Positions 9,174 through 18,446 of a stretch of 49,471 bases of DNA are shown one piece after another; positions within the stretch are counted from its first letter, which is position 1, and every line of letters starts with the position of its first letter. The translations under genes and the position numbers were made by a program. The notes beneath the pieces were generated by a model. The model was not told where the DNA came from. It saw only the letters and a list, made by a program, of their open reading frames with translations, and searched no databases. The stretch is taken from assembly GCA_014190515.1 (NCBI GenBank), contig BJGN01000006.1, forward strand, positions 1 to 49,471. The letters run 5' to 3'. This DNA comes from Bacteroidota bacterium (GTDB lineage Bacteria > Bacteroidota > Bacteroidia > Chitinophagales > Saprospiraceae).

Positions 9174-10058
9174 TTAAAATCCAAAGATGTTCTTAGCAGA
9201 TAAGATAATGATAACGCAACCTACGACAATGAGCAATAATCTTTGGCTAACTATTTTTGCCATCCATGCTCCTAATGGTGCGGCTAAAACACCCCCAATA
9301 ATGAGTCCGATGATGATTGGCCAACCTGTAATGCCTATGAAAACAGTAAAAATGCCGGAGGCTGCTAAGGCAACGAGAAACTCCGCAGCATTAACGGTCC
9401 CAATCGTAGTTCTGGGAGTATTTCCCCGACTTAATAAAGTAGTGGTAACAATAGGACCCCAGCCGCCACCGCCGCTGGCATCCGCAAATCCACCTATAAA
9501 TCCAAGAAAAGGTATATTAATCTTTTTTTTATCGGCTACTTTATTTTTGATTCCCTTTAGGAGCACAACAGTGCCCATAACAATGAGATAAAATGAAATA
9601 AAGGGTTTGAGAGCATTTCCATCGAAATAGGAAACTACGCCAGCGCCAAGAATAGCTCCCAAAATGCCGGGTAAGGCTAGTTTTTTAAAAAGTTGTTTAT
9701 CCACATTTCCAAATCGCCAGTGTGAAAGACCAGAGGCTGCTGTTGTGAAAATTTCAGCCAGATGAACACTGGCACTGGCAACAGCCGGACTAACGCCAGT
9801 AGTGAGTAAGAAAGTAGTAGAACTTATACCATAAGCCATTCCCAACGCACCGTCTATCAGCTGGGCTAAAAAACCAGCAGCCAGCCAAACAAAAAATTTA
9901 GGGTCAACATATTGAAGCACAAAGGACTTAGCGGCGTTTTCACCTAAGGGTAACCACAAAAAAAGAAGAAAACTTATAATAAGTAGAAAGGCGATAACAT
10001 ATAAAATTACAAATACATAGGATATATCTTTTTGGGCAGGCAGTCTGAGCGCTTTCAT
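9174..10058 (-). CDS. Sulfite exporter TauE/SafE family permease
   Basis: This 294-residue membrane protein has about eight predicted spans. The first follows a short cytoplasmic tail, and a longer loop precedes FVWLAAGFLAQLIDGALGM. It carries the paired TauE/SafE repeats: the G-x-GGGxxxP type loop is seen as GFADASGGGGWGPIVTTTLL in the second half. Members export sulfite, sulfoacetate or related small organic anions. It lies directly downstream of, and on the same strand as, an Rrf2 regulator (62 bases apart), which suggests control by that regulator and a role in sulfur handling. The substrate is an inference. Confidence 0.88.
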   Translation of the reverse strand: MKALRLPAQKDISYVFVILYVIAFLLIISFLLFLWLPLGENAAKSFVLQYVDPKFFVWLAAGFLAQLIDGALGMAYGISSTTFLLTTGVSPAVASASVHLAEIFTTAASGLSHWRFGNVDKQLFKKLALPGILGAILGAGVVSYFDGNALKPFISFYLIVMGTVVLLKGIKNKVADKKKINIPFLGFIGGFADASGGGGWGPIVTTTLLSRGNTPRTTIGTVNAAEFLVALAASGIFTVFIGITGWPIIIGLIIGGVLAAPLGAWMAKIVSQRLLLIVVGCVIIILSAKNIFGF

Positions 10059-10120
10059 TTGTCAGTGTTAAAGGTAACGAAAATGCAAAGATATAAATTC
10101 TATTAAACAAGTAGGGTATT

Positions 10121-10528
10121 TTACAATATATCTGATACTGTTTTTTGTAACATTAGTTTTAGCGTTTGGTCGCGAATTTGTAAAAAAACTCTATGGAGGC
10201 CGCAAGCAACTTCATCCGGACAATCTTTACATTTTTCATAAAATTTTAGGGAAACGCAAGGTAAAAGGGCAATAGCTCCATCAAATAGGCGGTATATTTC
10301 ACCGAGTAAAATAGTTTCAGGTGCTTTAACCAGATAGTAGCCTCCTCCAGCACCTTGTTTGCTGTTTACAAATCCCCCTTTTTTTAGGTCAAGTAAAATA
10401 AGTTCCAAAAATTTTCTTGGAATATTTTCAACCCGGGCAATTTCAGCCGTTTGGCAATGAGTATCAGGGTACCGCTTAGCCAGATGAGTGAGTGCCTTAA
10501 AAGCATATTTACATTTTTTGGACATCAT
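10121..10528 (-). CDS. Rrf2 family transcriptional regulator
   Basis: A 135-residue winged-helix regulator, taken from an ATG at 10528 because Rrf2 proteins normally begin M-S-K-K-C-K-Y-A. The frame extends 13 codons further upstream to 10567, but that extension has no family match. The recognition helix region contains IPRKFLELILLDLKKGGFV and the wing GAGGGYYL. Near the C-terminus are Cys91, Cys100, Cys103 and Cys109. The spacing differs from the classic three-cysteine IscR/NsrR arrangement but could still bind an Fe-S cluster or sense redox. It lies upstream of the TauE/SafE gene and divergent from the RND efflux operon, so either could be its target. Confidence 0.88.
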   Translation of the reverse strand: MMSKKCKYAFKALTHLAKRYPDTHCQTAEIARVENIPRKFLELILLDLKKGGFVNSKQGAGGGYYLVKAPETILLGEIYRLFDGAIALLPCVSLKFYEKCKDCPDEVACGLHRVFLQIRDQTLKLMLQKTVSDIL

Positions 10529-10713
10529 AAGTAAAAGGCATAAAAAGTGAAATTCGACAGAAAGCAATATTTCTATGTATATGATAGGTTTTAGTAGTTA
10601 AACGGCAAAGAATCGAATATTTATGTATAAAAATCGCCTTAAAACTAATCAAATTTTCTCAAAAAAATTGAATTTAAAAATGTCCTACTTACGCTAATTG
10701 CTTTATTCTTTTA

Positions 10714-10721
10714 TAATTTTG
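10714..10721 (+). promoter_or_regulatory. Probable -7 box of the RND efflux operon
   Basis: TAATTTTG fits TAnnTTTG and lies 42 bases before the ATG at 10764. It sits in the 235-base AT-rich gap between the divergent Rrf2 gene and the efflux operon. I see no clear operator palindrome there. Confidence 0.4.
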
Positions 10722-10763
10722 TATCTTTAAAAATACTTGAGTTCAATTAACTGCCATTTATCG

Positions 10764-11864
10764 ATGAATACATTTAAAAAAGAAATTTTGTTAAAGGGAA
10801 AATTAATTTTTGCATCCCTTTTGTGCCTTTTAGTTTCCAGCGCATGTGAAAAGGAGGTTAAACCTGGTATGGGTGGAGGTCCGGGAAAGGGAAAAGACAT
10901 GCCGCCAAGTGTAGTAGATTATACTATTGCCACCGGACAGGAGTTGACGATGAGTATTTTAGCCACGGGAAATCTTTTACCTAATGAAACGGTTGAAATA
11001 AGACCTGAACGTGCCGGCAGATTAGAAAAAATATATTTTAAAGAGGGCGGAACGGTCCAAAAAGGTGCTTTACTGGCGGAGCTGGATAGAGATGATCTGG
11101 AGGCGCAGTTGGCAAAATTGAAAGTAAATGAACAATTTTCAGATCGCGAAGTAAAAAGAGCAAAGGCTTTATTAGATATTGACGGAATCACGCAGGAAGA
11201 ATATGACCGATTGGTCACTAATCTTAATCTTGTGAAAGCTGATATTCGGGTAACGGAAGTTGGTATTGAAAAAACGAAGATTTTTGCCCCGTTTTCAGGT
11301 AAAGTGGGTTTGAGACAACTCAGTGAAGGAGCTTTTGTCTCCAATGCCGATCGCCTGGTTTCATTGCAGCAAACTAATCCTATTAAATTAGAATTTGATG
11401 TGCCAGAAAGGGAAGCAAGGGATTTAAAAAACGGTCAGCTTATCACTTTCACCGTCGAAGGGTTAAAACAGTCGTTCAAAGCCACGGTGTATGCTCTTTC
11501 TTCTGTCATTAATCAAAGTACAAGAACCCTTACGGTTAGAGCAACTTGTCCTAATGGAGATGGATTATTACAACCTGGAAATTTTGCCAGAGTATCACTC
11601 GTTACCAGTAAAGTTCAAAATTCAATACTAGTACCTACCGATGCCATTATTCCCGTTTTGGAGGGACAGCAATTGTTTATAATTAAAGAAGGAATAGTGG
11701 TACCAATGCTTGTCGAAACTGGGTCCCGCAAAAACAATAAAATAGCAATTACCAGTGGAATTTCTATTGGAGATACGATCCTTTTAAGCGGTTTATTGGC
11801 TGTGAAGCCAGGAGATATGGTTATTCCTGGAAATTTTATTGATCTCGTTAAAATGGACAAATAA
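10764..11864 (+). CDS. Efflux RND transporter periplasmic adaptor (MFP) lipoprotein
   Basis: A 366-residue membrane-fusion protein that bridges the inner-membrane RND pump and the outer-membrane channel. The ATG at 10764 is preferred over an in-frame TTG at 10737 because it gives a standard signal sequence with lipobox LVSSAC. Domains in order: an N-terminal barrel strand with VEIRPERAGRLEKIYFKEGG, a lipoyl half with GALLAELDRDDL, a short helical hairpin, the second lipoyl half with IFAPFSGKVGLRQLSEGAFV, then beta-barrel and membrane-proximal domains. Its stop shares one base with the pump gene's ATG, so the three genes form one operon. Confidence 0.92.
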   Translation: MNTFKKEILLKGKLIFASLLCLLVSSACEKEVKPGMGGGPGKGKDMPPSVVDYTIATGQELTMSILATGNLLPNETVEIRPERAGRLEKIYFKEGGTVQKGALLAELDRDDLEAQLAKLKVNEQFSDREVKRAKALLDIDGITQEEYDRLVTNLNLVKADIRVTEVGIEKTKIFAPFSGKVGLRQLSEGAFVSNADRLVSLQQTNPIKLEFDVPEREARDLKNGQLITFTVEGLKQSFKATVYALSSVINQSTRTLTVRATCPNGDGLLQPGNFARVSLVTSKVQNSILVPTDAIIPVLEGQQLFIIKEGIVVPMLVETGSRKNNKIAITSGISIGDTILLSGLLAVKPGDMVIPGNFIDLVKMDK

Positions 11865-14800
11865 TGACTTTTTCTTCCTTAAGTATTAATAGACCGGTTT
11901 TAGCCAGTGTAATTTCCATTGTTATCGTTCTTTTTGGTATCATCGGTTACACCTATCTGGGTATTCGTGAATATCCGAGCATTGATCCTCCCGTTATTTC
12001 CGTAAGTACCAGTTATACTGGCGCCAATGCTGATGTTATTGAATCGCAAATTACAGAACCTCTCGAGGAAAGTATCAATGGTATATCAGGTATTCGTTCT
12101 CTATCTAGTATCAGCACACAAGGTCGCAGTAGCATTACCGTTGAATTTGAAGTCGGATTAGATTTGGAGGCTGCAGCAAATGATGTGCGCGATAAAGTTT
12201 CCCAGGCACAGCGTTCATTGCCAGCGGATACCGATCCTCCTATTGTAAGTAAATCGGATGCTGGTTCTTCTAATATAATGACAGTAACCGTGCAGAGCTC
12301 TAAGAGAGATTTATTATTTCTTAGTGAATATGCCAATAATGTTTTAAAAGAAAGACTGCAAACTATACCAGGCGTTTCAAATATTAGAATCTGGGGTGAA
12401 AAAAGGTTTGCCATACGTATTAAAATGGATCCTGCCCGTCTTTCTGCCTATTATTTAACGCCTTTAGATGTAAGAAACGCTCTCCAAAGACAAAATTTGG
12501 AACTTCCTGCGGGTAAAATAGAGGGAAATAGAACGGAATTGACCATTCGTGCACAAGGAAGATTATACACACCTGAAGAGTTTGGAAATATCGTGTTGAG
12601 AGAACAAAATGGCATTATTGTTCAGGTCAAAGATGTCGCTGAAGTGGTTTTGGAGGCTCAGAATACAAGAACTATAATGAGGGGTAACAATGGTAAACCT
12701 CAAGTGGGCGTTGCTTTAACGCCTCTCCCAGGTGCCAACTACATAGAAATCGCCGATGAAGTGTATCGTCGGGTAGAGGCAATTAAAAAGGATAAACCTG
12801 AAGATATCATCCTTGATTACGCTTTTGATAGTACAAAACCTATTAGAAGAGCTATTTCGGAAGTGCAGGAAACTATTCTCATTGCCTTCGGCCTGGTGGT
12901 ACTGGTTATCTTTTTCTTTCTCAGAGACTGGCGTACCACAATCATCCCCGTTGTCGCTATTCCAATCTCTCTGATTGGAGCTTTCTTCATTATGTATCTT
13001 TTTAATTTTTCTATTAATATCTTAACCTTGCTTGGTATTGTATTAGCCACCGGTTTAGTGGTTGACGACGCCATAGTAATGCTTGAAAATATTTATCGAA
13101 GGGTGGAGGAAGGGGAAAGCCCGATGGAGGCGGCTCATAAAGGCTCTGAGGAAATATTTTTTGCCATTGTAGCCACTTCAGTAACCTTAGTGGTAGTATT
13201 CTTGCCTATCGTTTTTTTACAAGGCCTTACCGGAAGACTATTTAGAGAATTTGGTATTGTAGTAGCAGGGTCGATCATTATCTCTGCCATTGTTTCTCTT
13301 TCCCTGACACCCATGATGGCTTCACGCATTCTTAAAAAGAATGATTCCCACGGCTTTTTATTTAGATTTATAGGTAAGGGTTTAGATAATCTTACCAATG
13401 TCTATAATAGATTGTTGTCGAAATTCATGAAAGTAAGATTTCTGGCCATAATCATAGTTCTGGCTTGTATTGGGGGTATTTACAGATTAATTCAAATCAT
13501 TCCATCTGAGTTATCTCCAATGGAAGATAAGAGCGGATTGAGGGTATTTTCCACGGCACCTGAGGGAACTTCTTATGAAATTATGGATAAATACATGGAA
13601 GAGGTATTGAAATTAGTAGATACTCTTCCCGAAAAATCGGCGGTTATTGCCGTAACAGCTCCTGGTTTCGGTGGTGCCGGAGCTTTGAATAGCGGTTTCG
13701 TTTCTCTTTCTTTAACGCCACCATCGGAAAGAACAAGAAGTCAGGATGACATTGCAAAAAGTTTAATGCCCCATTTGAATCGTTTGAATTATGCTAAGTC
13801 TATTGTCTCTCAGGAGCAAACCATTAGCGTGGGCAGAAGTTTCAGGAGTTTGCCTGTTCAATATGTAATTCAGGCTCAATCTTTCGAAAAGTTAAAAAGT
13901 ATTATTCCTGTTTTTATGGAGGAGGTGTCTAAACATCCCGCCTTTGCAGTGAACGATTTAGATTTAAAATTCAATAAACCTGAAATCAGGGTAGATATTG
14001 ATAGAGAGAGGTCTCAGGAACTTGGCGTGTCTGTCAGGGATGTTGCGGAATCATTACAGCTTTATTTTAGTGGCCAGCGATATGGTTATTTCCTTAAAAA
14101 TGGGAAACAATATGAAGTAATTGGTGAAGCAGATCGAGGGTATCGGGATGATCCATCCGATTTATCCTCTCTTTATGTCAGGAATAATCGGGGAGAACTT
14201 ATACCTATCAGTAATGTTGTCCGACTTAAAGAGGAATCCAGTCCACCTCAACTTTATCATTATAATAGATATCTTTCAGCCACCGTATCTGCCGCATTGG
14301 CAGAAGGTTATACAATAGGTCAAGGAATACAAGCGATGGATGAAATAGCTAAAAAAGTGTTGGACGAGTCTTATCAAACAGCATTGGCAGGCGTTTCAAA
14401 AGATTTCAGGGAAAGTTCCAGTGGTCTTTATTTTGCCTTTCTCTTAGCTTTAGCCCTTATTTATCTGGCATTGGCAGCACAGTTTGAAAGTTTTCTGGAT
14501 CCGCTTATTATCATGATTACGGTTCCTTTAGCACTCGTTGGTGCGCTTTGGGCACTAAATATTTTTGATCATACCCTGAATATATTTAGTCAAATTGGTA
14601 TCATCGTTTTGGTAGGTATTGTAACTAAAAACGGTATTCTGATCGTAGAATTTGCGAATCAAAAAATGGAAGAAGGTATGGATGCCACCTCGGCAGCTAT
14701 TTTTGCAGCAACGCAAAGAATGAGACCTATTCTTATGACAAGTATTGCTACGGTGCTCGGTGTTTTACCTATTGCTGTTGCCTTTGGCGCAGCGGCTACC

Positions 14801-14926
14801 TCGAGAATCCCCATGGGTGTTGCCATTATTGGGGGTTTATTATTTTCGTTAGTATTAACCTTATTTGTTATTCCTGCGATTTATACGTTTTTTAATCGTC
14901 AGCATAAAAAAGAATTAACGGCATGA
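11864..14926 (+). CDS. Efflux RND transporter permease subunit (HAE1-type)
   Basis: A 1020-residue inner-membrane proton-driven pump with the usual 12 spans and two large periplasmic loops. The N-terminus FSSLSINRPVLASVISIV and the REYPSIDPPVISVSTSYTGA segment are typical. The proton-relay aspartate pair is present in transmembrane helix 4 as GLVVDDAIVMLEN, and helix 10-11 carries GIVTKNGILIVEFANQ. Length and motifs match the hydrophobe/amphiphile group (AcrB/MexB relatives), so drugs, bile-like compounds or fatty acids are plausible substrates. The gene overlaps its adaptor by one base and the outer-membrane gene by four bases. Confidence 0.95.
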   Translation: MTFSSLSINRPVLASVISIVIVLFGIIGYTYLGIREYPSIDPPVISVSTSYTGANADVIESQITEPLEESINGISGIRSLSSISTQGRSSITVEFEVGLDLEAAANDVRDKVSQAQRSLPADTDPPIVSKSDAGSSNIMTVTVQSSKRDLLFLSEYANNVLKERLQTIPGVSNIRIWGEKRFAIRIKMDPARLSAYYLTPLDVRNALQRQNLELPAGKIEGNRTELTIRAQGRLYTPEEFGNIVLREQNGIIVQVKDVAEVVLEAQNTRTIMRGNNGKPQVGVALTPLPGANYIEIADEVYRRVEAIKKDKPEDIILDYAFDSTKPIRRAISEVQETILIAFGLVVLVIFFFLRDWRTTIIPVVAIPISLIGAFFIMYLFNFSINILTLLGIVLATGLVVDDAIVMLENIYRRVEEGESPMEAAHKGSEEIFFAIVATSVTLVVVFLPIVFLQGLTGRLFREFGIVVAGSIIISAIVSLSLTPMMASRILKKNDSHGFLFRFIGKGLDNLTNVYNRLLSKFMKVRFLAIIIVLACIGGIYRLIQIIPSELSPMEDKSGLRVFSTAPEGTSYEIMDKYMEEVLKLVDTLPEKSAVIAVTAPGFGGAGALNSGFVSLSLTPPSERTRSQDDIAKSLMPHLNRLNYAKSIVSQEQTISVGRSFRSLPVQYVIQAQSFEKLKSIIPVFMEEVSKHPAFAVNDLDLKFNKPEIRVDIDRERSQELGVSVRDVAESLQLYFSGQRYGYFLKNGKQYEVIGEADRGYRDDPSDLSSLYVRNNRGELIPISNVVRLKEESSPPQLYHYNRYLSATVSAALAEGYTIGQGIQAMDEIAKKVLDESYQTALAGVSKDFRESSSGLYFAFLLALALIYLALAAQFESFLDPLIIMITVPLALVGALWALNIFDHTLNIFSQIGIIVLVGIVTKNGILIVEFANQKMEEGMDATSAAIFAATQRMRPILMTSIATVLGVLPIAVAFGAAATSRIPMGVAIIGGLLFSLVLTLFVIPAIYTFFNRQHKKELTA

Positions 14927-16239
14927 TCTACTGTTTTCGAATGGCTATATTTTGCCTATTTATTACCCCTGTTTTTGCACAGGAGGCACCGATTCTATCT
15001 CCGGAATCGGCCGTTAAAATAGGCTTGGAAAAGAATTTTGGTATTCAGATCCTTAGAAATAATGAACGAATAGCTCAGTTAAATAACACCCCGGGGCGAG
15101 CTGGCTTATTACCCACGTTGGGTGTAAATAGTTTGGCAAACTATGCAAGTAACAACACAGAGCAAAAGTTCTTTAATGGTGAAACCCGTTCTGGTATAGG
15201 CGCGGGAAATCTTACAACCAGAATGGGTTTGGAGATGAACTGGACGGCTTTCGATGGTTTTAACATGTTTGTGGAGAGAGACAGGTTAGCGCTCATGGAA
15301 AAAATGAGCCGAGCTGAGACTACCGCTCAGATGCAAACTTTCGCCGCAGGTATTCTCGCCGCTTATTATCGCTTGGTTGAATTGGAAAGATCTACAGAAA
15401 ATCTGAGATATGCCGTTTCTTTGGATCGGGATATTCTCGATTTAGTGAAAAATAAGAAAAAAATTGGTACTGCAAATGGTTTGGAGGTACTCCAGTCACA
15501 AACGAGGTTAAATAGTGATTCCGCGCGCCTGGTTTTGTTGGAAAATGATATCTCAAGATCAAGAATGAATTTTAATATTTTGTTGAATCTTGATCCTAAT
15601 ACGCCCTTTACGCTGGATACTCGGTTTCAAAATGCTGCCATGCCTTCCTTGGAAGAGCTCCTTTTGCGGACTCGTCAGAATCACCCGGATTTATTGCTTA
15701 CAAAATTGCAAAAGGAACAAGCTGCTTTAAGACTGGAAGCGGTTAAAAGTAGTTTCTGGCCCGTAATAACACTTCAAGCTGCTTATAATATGGCTTTTTC
15801 ACGTTCCGAAGTAGGGTTTTTGCTTTCAAACCGTTCAAACGGCCCTTTTGTTGGTTTGACCTTAAGATATACTATTTTTGATGGTCAGAACAGGAAAAAT
15901 GATCAGCAAATTGCCATGGTCCAGATGGAGAATGCAGCGTTAAGAGAAACCGATTTGGTGACTATTCTAGAAGGCAGAATTAAAACTAAAATATCAGATT
16001 ATAGTGCTCTTTCTAACCTTATAACTATGGAAGAGGAGAATTTAAATGCTTCCCGTCAACAATCGGCTTTGGCAAGGGAACTATATAGATTGGGGAAAAC
16101 TACTAATTTTGAGGTAAGAGAGTCTATTCTGCAAGAAATTCAGGCGCTTGACAGAGTTATCAACGCTCAGGCAAGGGTGAAACAAGTAGAAATTGAGATT
16201 TTCAATGATGCAGGAATTCCTTTGTTTCCTGTGCAATAA
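14923..16239 (+). CDS. TolC family outer-membrane efflux protein
   Basis: A 438-residue TolC-like channel subunit. An N-terminal signal sequence (IFCLFITPVFAQ) is followed by two repeats of the outer-membrane efflux domain: long amphipathic helices such as KKKIGTANGLEVLQSQTRLN and beta strands such as GLEMNWTAFDGFNMF and LTLRYTIFDGQNRKND. A trimer would form the outer-membrane barrel and periplasmic tunnel of the pump encoded by the two upstream genes. The ATG overlaps the pump stop (ATGA), so it is translationally coupled. No regulator is found in the same operon. Confidence 0.93.
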   Translation: MIYCFRMAIFCLFITPVFAQEAPILSPESAVKIGLEKNFGIQILRNNERIAQLNNTPGRAGLLPTLGVNSLANYASNNTEQKFFNGETRSGIGAGNLTTRMGLEMNWTAFDGFNMFVERDRLALMEKMSRAETTAQMQTFAAGILAAYYRLVELERSTENLRYAVSLDRDILDLVKNKKKIGTANGLEVLQSQTRLNSDSARLVLLENDISRSRMNFNILLNLDPNTPFTLDTRFQNAAMPSLEELLLRTRQNHPDLLLTKLQKEQAALRLEAVKSSFWPVITLQAAYNMAFSRSEVGFLLSNRSNGPFVGLTLRYTIFDGQNRKNDQQIAMVQMENAALRETDLVTILEGRIKTKISDYSALSNLITMEEENLNASRQQSALARELYRLGKTTNFEVRESILQEIQALDRVINAQARVKQVEIEIFNDAGIPLFPVQ

Positions 16240-16263
16240 TTTTGTCAGCATTAATTTACTATT

Positions 16264-17802
16264 ATGAAAAAAATGACTCTGCAGATACTTTCTGCCTGTT
16301 TTTTCCTGCTTATGGTTGGAAATAAACTTTCCGCCCAACGTGAACCTATAAATGCTCAACTTGTCGAGGCAATTCGCAAAGAAGGCCTGGAAAATAGTCA
16401 GGTTATGGAGGTTGCAGCATGGTTAACTGATGTGCACGGACCACGTTTAACGGGTTCTCCAAAACTTGATGATGCAACGAAATGGGCTAAATCTACTCTT
16501 GAAAAATGGGGGATGTCCAATGTACACTTAGAGGAATGGGGCCCTTTTGGCAGAGGATGGCAACTAAGTCATTTTTCTATGCATGCGCTAACTCCAACGT
16601 ATTTTCCCATTATTGCTGTGCCTAAAGCGTGGTCGGGTTCTACAAAAGGTGAAATAACAGGAGAGGTCATTTATTTAAATGCCAATGATTCCACAGATTT
16701 ACCAGCCTATAAGGGTAAATTAAAGGGTAAATTTATTCTATTAGATACCATAAGAGATTTAAAAGAATGGTTCGATGCACCTGCAGAAAGACATTCTGAT
16801 GCTGCTTTGTTGCAAATGGCTCAAGCTCCCCTTCCCGGAGGAAGACCTGAAAGAGATTATAGCAGAATGGGTGGATTTAGTTTCAATACGCAATTGTGGA
16901 AATTTATTTCTGATGAAAAACCTGCGGCTGTGCTCGATCGCGGATTTAAAGGTGATTTAGGGGTAGTATTTGCTACCGGCGCGCGTGTTACGACAGGTAG
17001 AGCTCAGGATGTTGATAATCCGGTCATCCCTCAAGCTACTTTGTCGGTGGAACACTACAACAGAATTTTACGTATGGTCAACAGAAATATGCCCGTTTCC
17101 CTTAGTTTGAATTTATTGGGTACTTATACCAATCCCGATGGAATGGAACATAATCTGATAGCGGAAATTCCAGGATCTGATAAAGCGGACGAGGTGGTCA
17201 TGTTAGGTGCACACATAGATTCATGGCACAATGGAACCGGAGCAACAGATAATGCCGCTGGTTCTGCTGTAATGATGGAGGCATTACGTATTATCCATGA
17301 AGTTACTAAAGCAACTGGCATTAAACCAAGACGTACTATTCGCCTGGCTCTTTGGACAGGGGAAGAACAAGGCCTCTTGGGCTCAAGAGCTTATGTGAAA
17401 AATCATTTTGGTGAAACGCCTGAGGGAGACGCTAAAAGAGCTAAGATTTCTGCCTATTATAATCTGGATAATGGAACAGGTAAAATAAGAGGTATTTATA
17501 CGCAGGGTAATGAAAAAATAGCTCCTATTTTTAATAGCTTGCTTCAGCCTTTTAAAGATCTGGGCGCAGCAACCGTTACATATAGTAATACCGGCGGGAC
17601 GGACCACCAAGCCTTTGATGGCGTTGGAATTCCTGGATTTCAGTTTATACAGGAACCTATTGCCTATTCCACCAGAACACATCACTCAAATATGGATAAT
17701 TGGGATCATTTAATCGCTGATGACCTAAAGCAGGCAGCAACGGTTATTGCTTCTATAGTGTTGCATACAGCTATGCGTGATGAACTTATGCCTAGAAAAT
17801 AA
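16264..17802 (+). CDS. M28 family zinc metallopeptidase, carboxypeptidase Q-like, secreted
   Basis: A 512-residue exported aminopeptidase/carboxypeptidase-type enzyme. Residues 1-24 are a signal peptide ending in ...KLSAQ. A PA-type insert covers about residues 115-260. The catalytic domain shows the two-zinc signature: His in GAHIDSWHN, bridging Asp in GATDNAAGS, the Glu pair in WTGEEQGLLGS, Asp in YYNLDNGTG and the late His in TRTHHSNMD. This is the carboxypeptidase Q-like group of M28. It starts 24 bases after the TolC gene, so read-through from the efflux operon is possible. It carries no T9SS tail, so a periplasmic location is most likely. Confidence 0.92.
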   Translation: MKKMTLQILSACFFLLMVGNKLSAQREPINAQLVEAIRKEGLENSQVMEVAAWLTDVHGPRLTGSPKLDDATKWAKSTLEKWGMSNVHLEEWGPFGRGWQLSHFSMHALTPTYFPIIAVPKAWSGSTKGEITGEVIYLNANDSTDLPAYKGKLKGKFILLDTIRDLKEWFDAPAERHSDAALLQMAQAPLPGGRPERDYSRMGGFSFNTQLWKFISDEKPAAVLDRGFKGDLGVVFATGARVTTGRAQDVDNPVIPQATLSVEHYNRILRMVNRNMPVSLSLNLLGTYTNPDGMEHNLIAEIPGSDKADEVVMLGAHIDSWHNGTGATDNAAGSAVMMEALRIIHEVTKATGIKPRRTIRLALWTGEEQGLLGSRAYVKNHFGETPEGDAKRAKISAYYNLDNGTGKIRGIYTQGNEKIAPIFNSLLQPFKDLGAATVTYSNTGGTDHQAFDGVGIPGFQFIQEPIAYSTRTHHSNMDNWDHLIADDLKQAATVIASIVLHTAMRDELMPRK

Positions 17803-17808
17803 AGAAAT

Positions 17809-18435
17809 TTGATACTCGAAGCTTGTGTTGAATCAGCCAATCAGGCTGTTTTAGCTGAACAAAATGGGGCAGATAGAATTGAACTCTGTTCCCACCTCGA
17901 ATGGGATGGCTTAACGCCTACCGATGATTTGTTGAATGAAACCCTTTCCCGGATCTCTATTCCTATTATGGCTATGGTGAGGTCCAGGAAAGGTGATTTC
18001 GTTTATTCTTCAGAGGATATATTCGATATGAAAGTTTCTGCTTCATTTTTTAAGGATGTTGGTGTTAAAGGTATCGTTTTCGGTAGCCTTTTGAAAAATA
18101 ATGAAATTGATTTTAATGCGCTTGATAAAATTTCAAATGCTGCCCTAGACTTACCCATTACTTTTCATAAAGCCATTGATTTTACCCCGAATCCTTTAAA
18201 ATCGTTAATGTCTCTTGCCAAAGAAAAGATGGTTTCAACTGTTCTTACCTCTGGAGGACCTGGCTCAGCATGGGATAATAGATTGGTGTTAAAGGAAATG
18301 GTTGCCTTTGGAAAAGATAATAATGTGACTGTTTTGGTGGCTGGTGGTGTTCGCTTTGATAATCTTCCAGTCCTGCACGAGTTCTTGCATGCGACAGCCT
18401 ATCATGGTAGAAAAATAGTACCCAATATTGGGTGA
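17809..18435 (+). CDS. Copper homeostasis protein CutC-like
   Basis: A 208-residue TIM-barrel protein of the CutC family. It starts at a TTG (17809) giving MILEACVESANQAVLAEQNG, directly followed by the family signature ADRIELCSHLEWDGLTP. MVRSRKGDFVYS and TFHKAIDF also match family motifs. The usual family length is about 230-250 residues, so the C-terminus here is somewhat short, ending soon after the histidine-containing AYHGRK segment. The role in copper handling rests on the family name, and the biochemical function is not firmly known. It starts six bases after the M28 peptidase stop. Confidence 0.87.
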   Translation: MILEACVESANQAVLAEQNGADRIELCSHLEWDGLTPTDDLLNETLSRISIPIMAMVRSRKGDFVYSSEDIFDMKVSASFFKDVGVKGIVFGSLLKNNEIDFNALDKISNAALDLPITFHKAIDFTPNPLKSLMSLAKEKMVSTVLTSGGPGSAWDNRLVLKEMVAFGKDNNVTVLVAGGVRFDNLPVLHEFLHATAYHGRKIVPNIG

Positions 18436-18446
18436 AAACCAATATT
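18424..18446. terminator. Palindromic hairpin between convergent genes
   Basis: AATATTGG and CCAATATT form a perfect 8-bp stem around GTGAAAA, at the junction of the converging cutC-like gene and the unknown gene at 18446. An overlapping palindrome CCCAATATTGGG ends cutC itself (18421-18432). No U-tract follows on either strand, so an intrinsic terminator is not certain. Confidence 0.35.

Noticed and set aside
10529-10763. Rrf2 operator between the divergent genes
   Set aside because: I looked for inverted repeats in the AT-rich gap and found none that is convincing.
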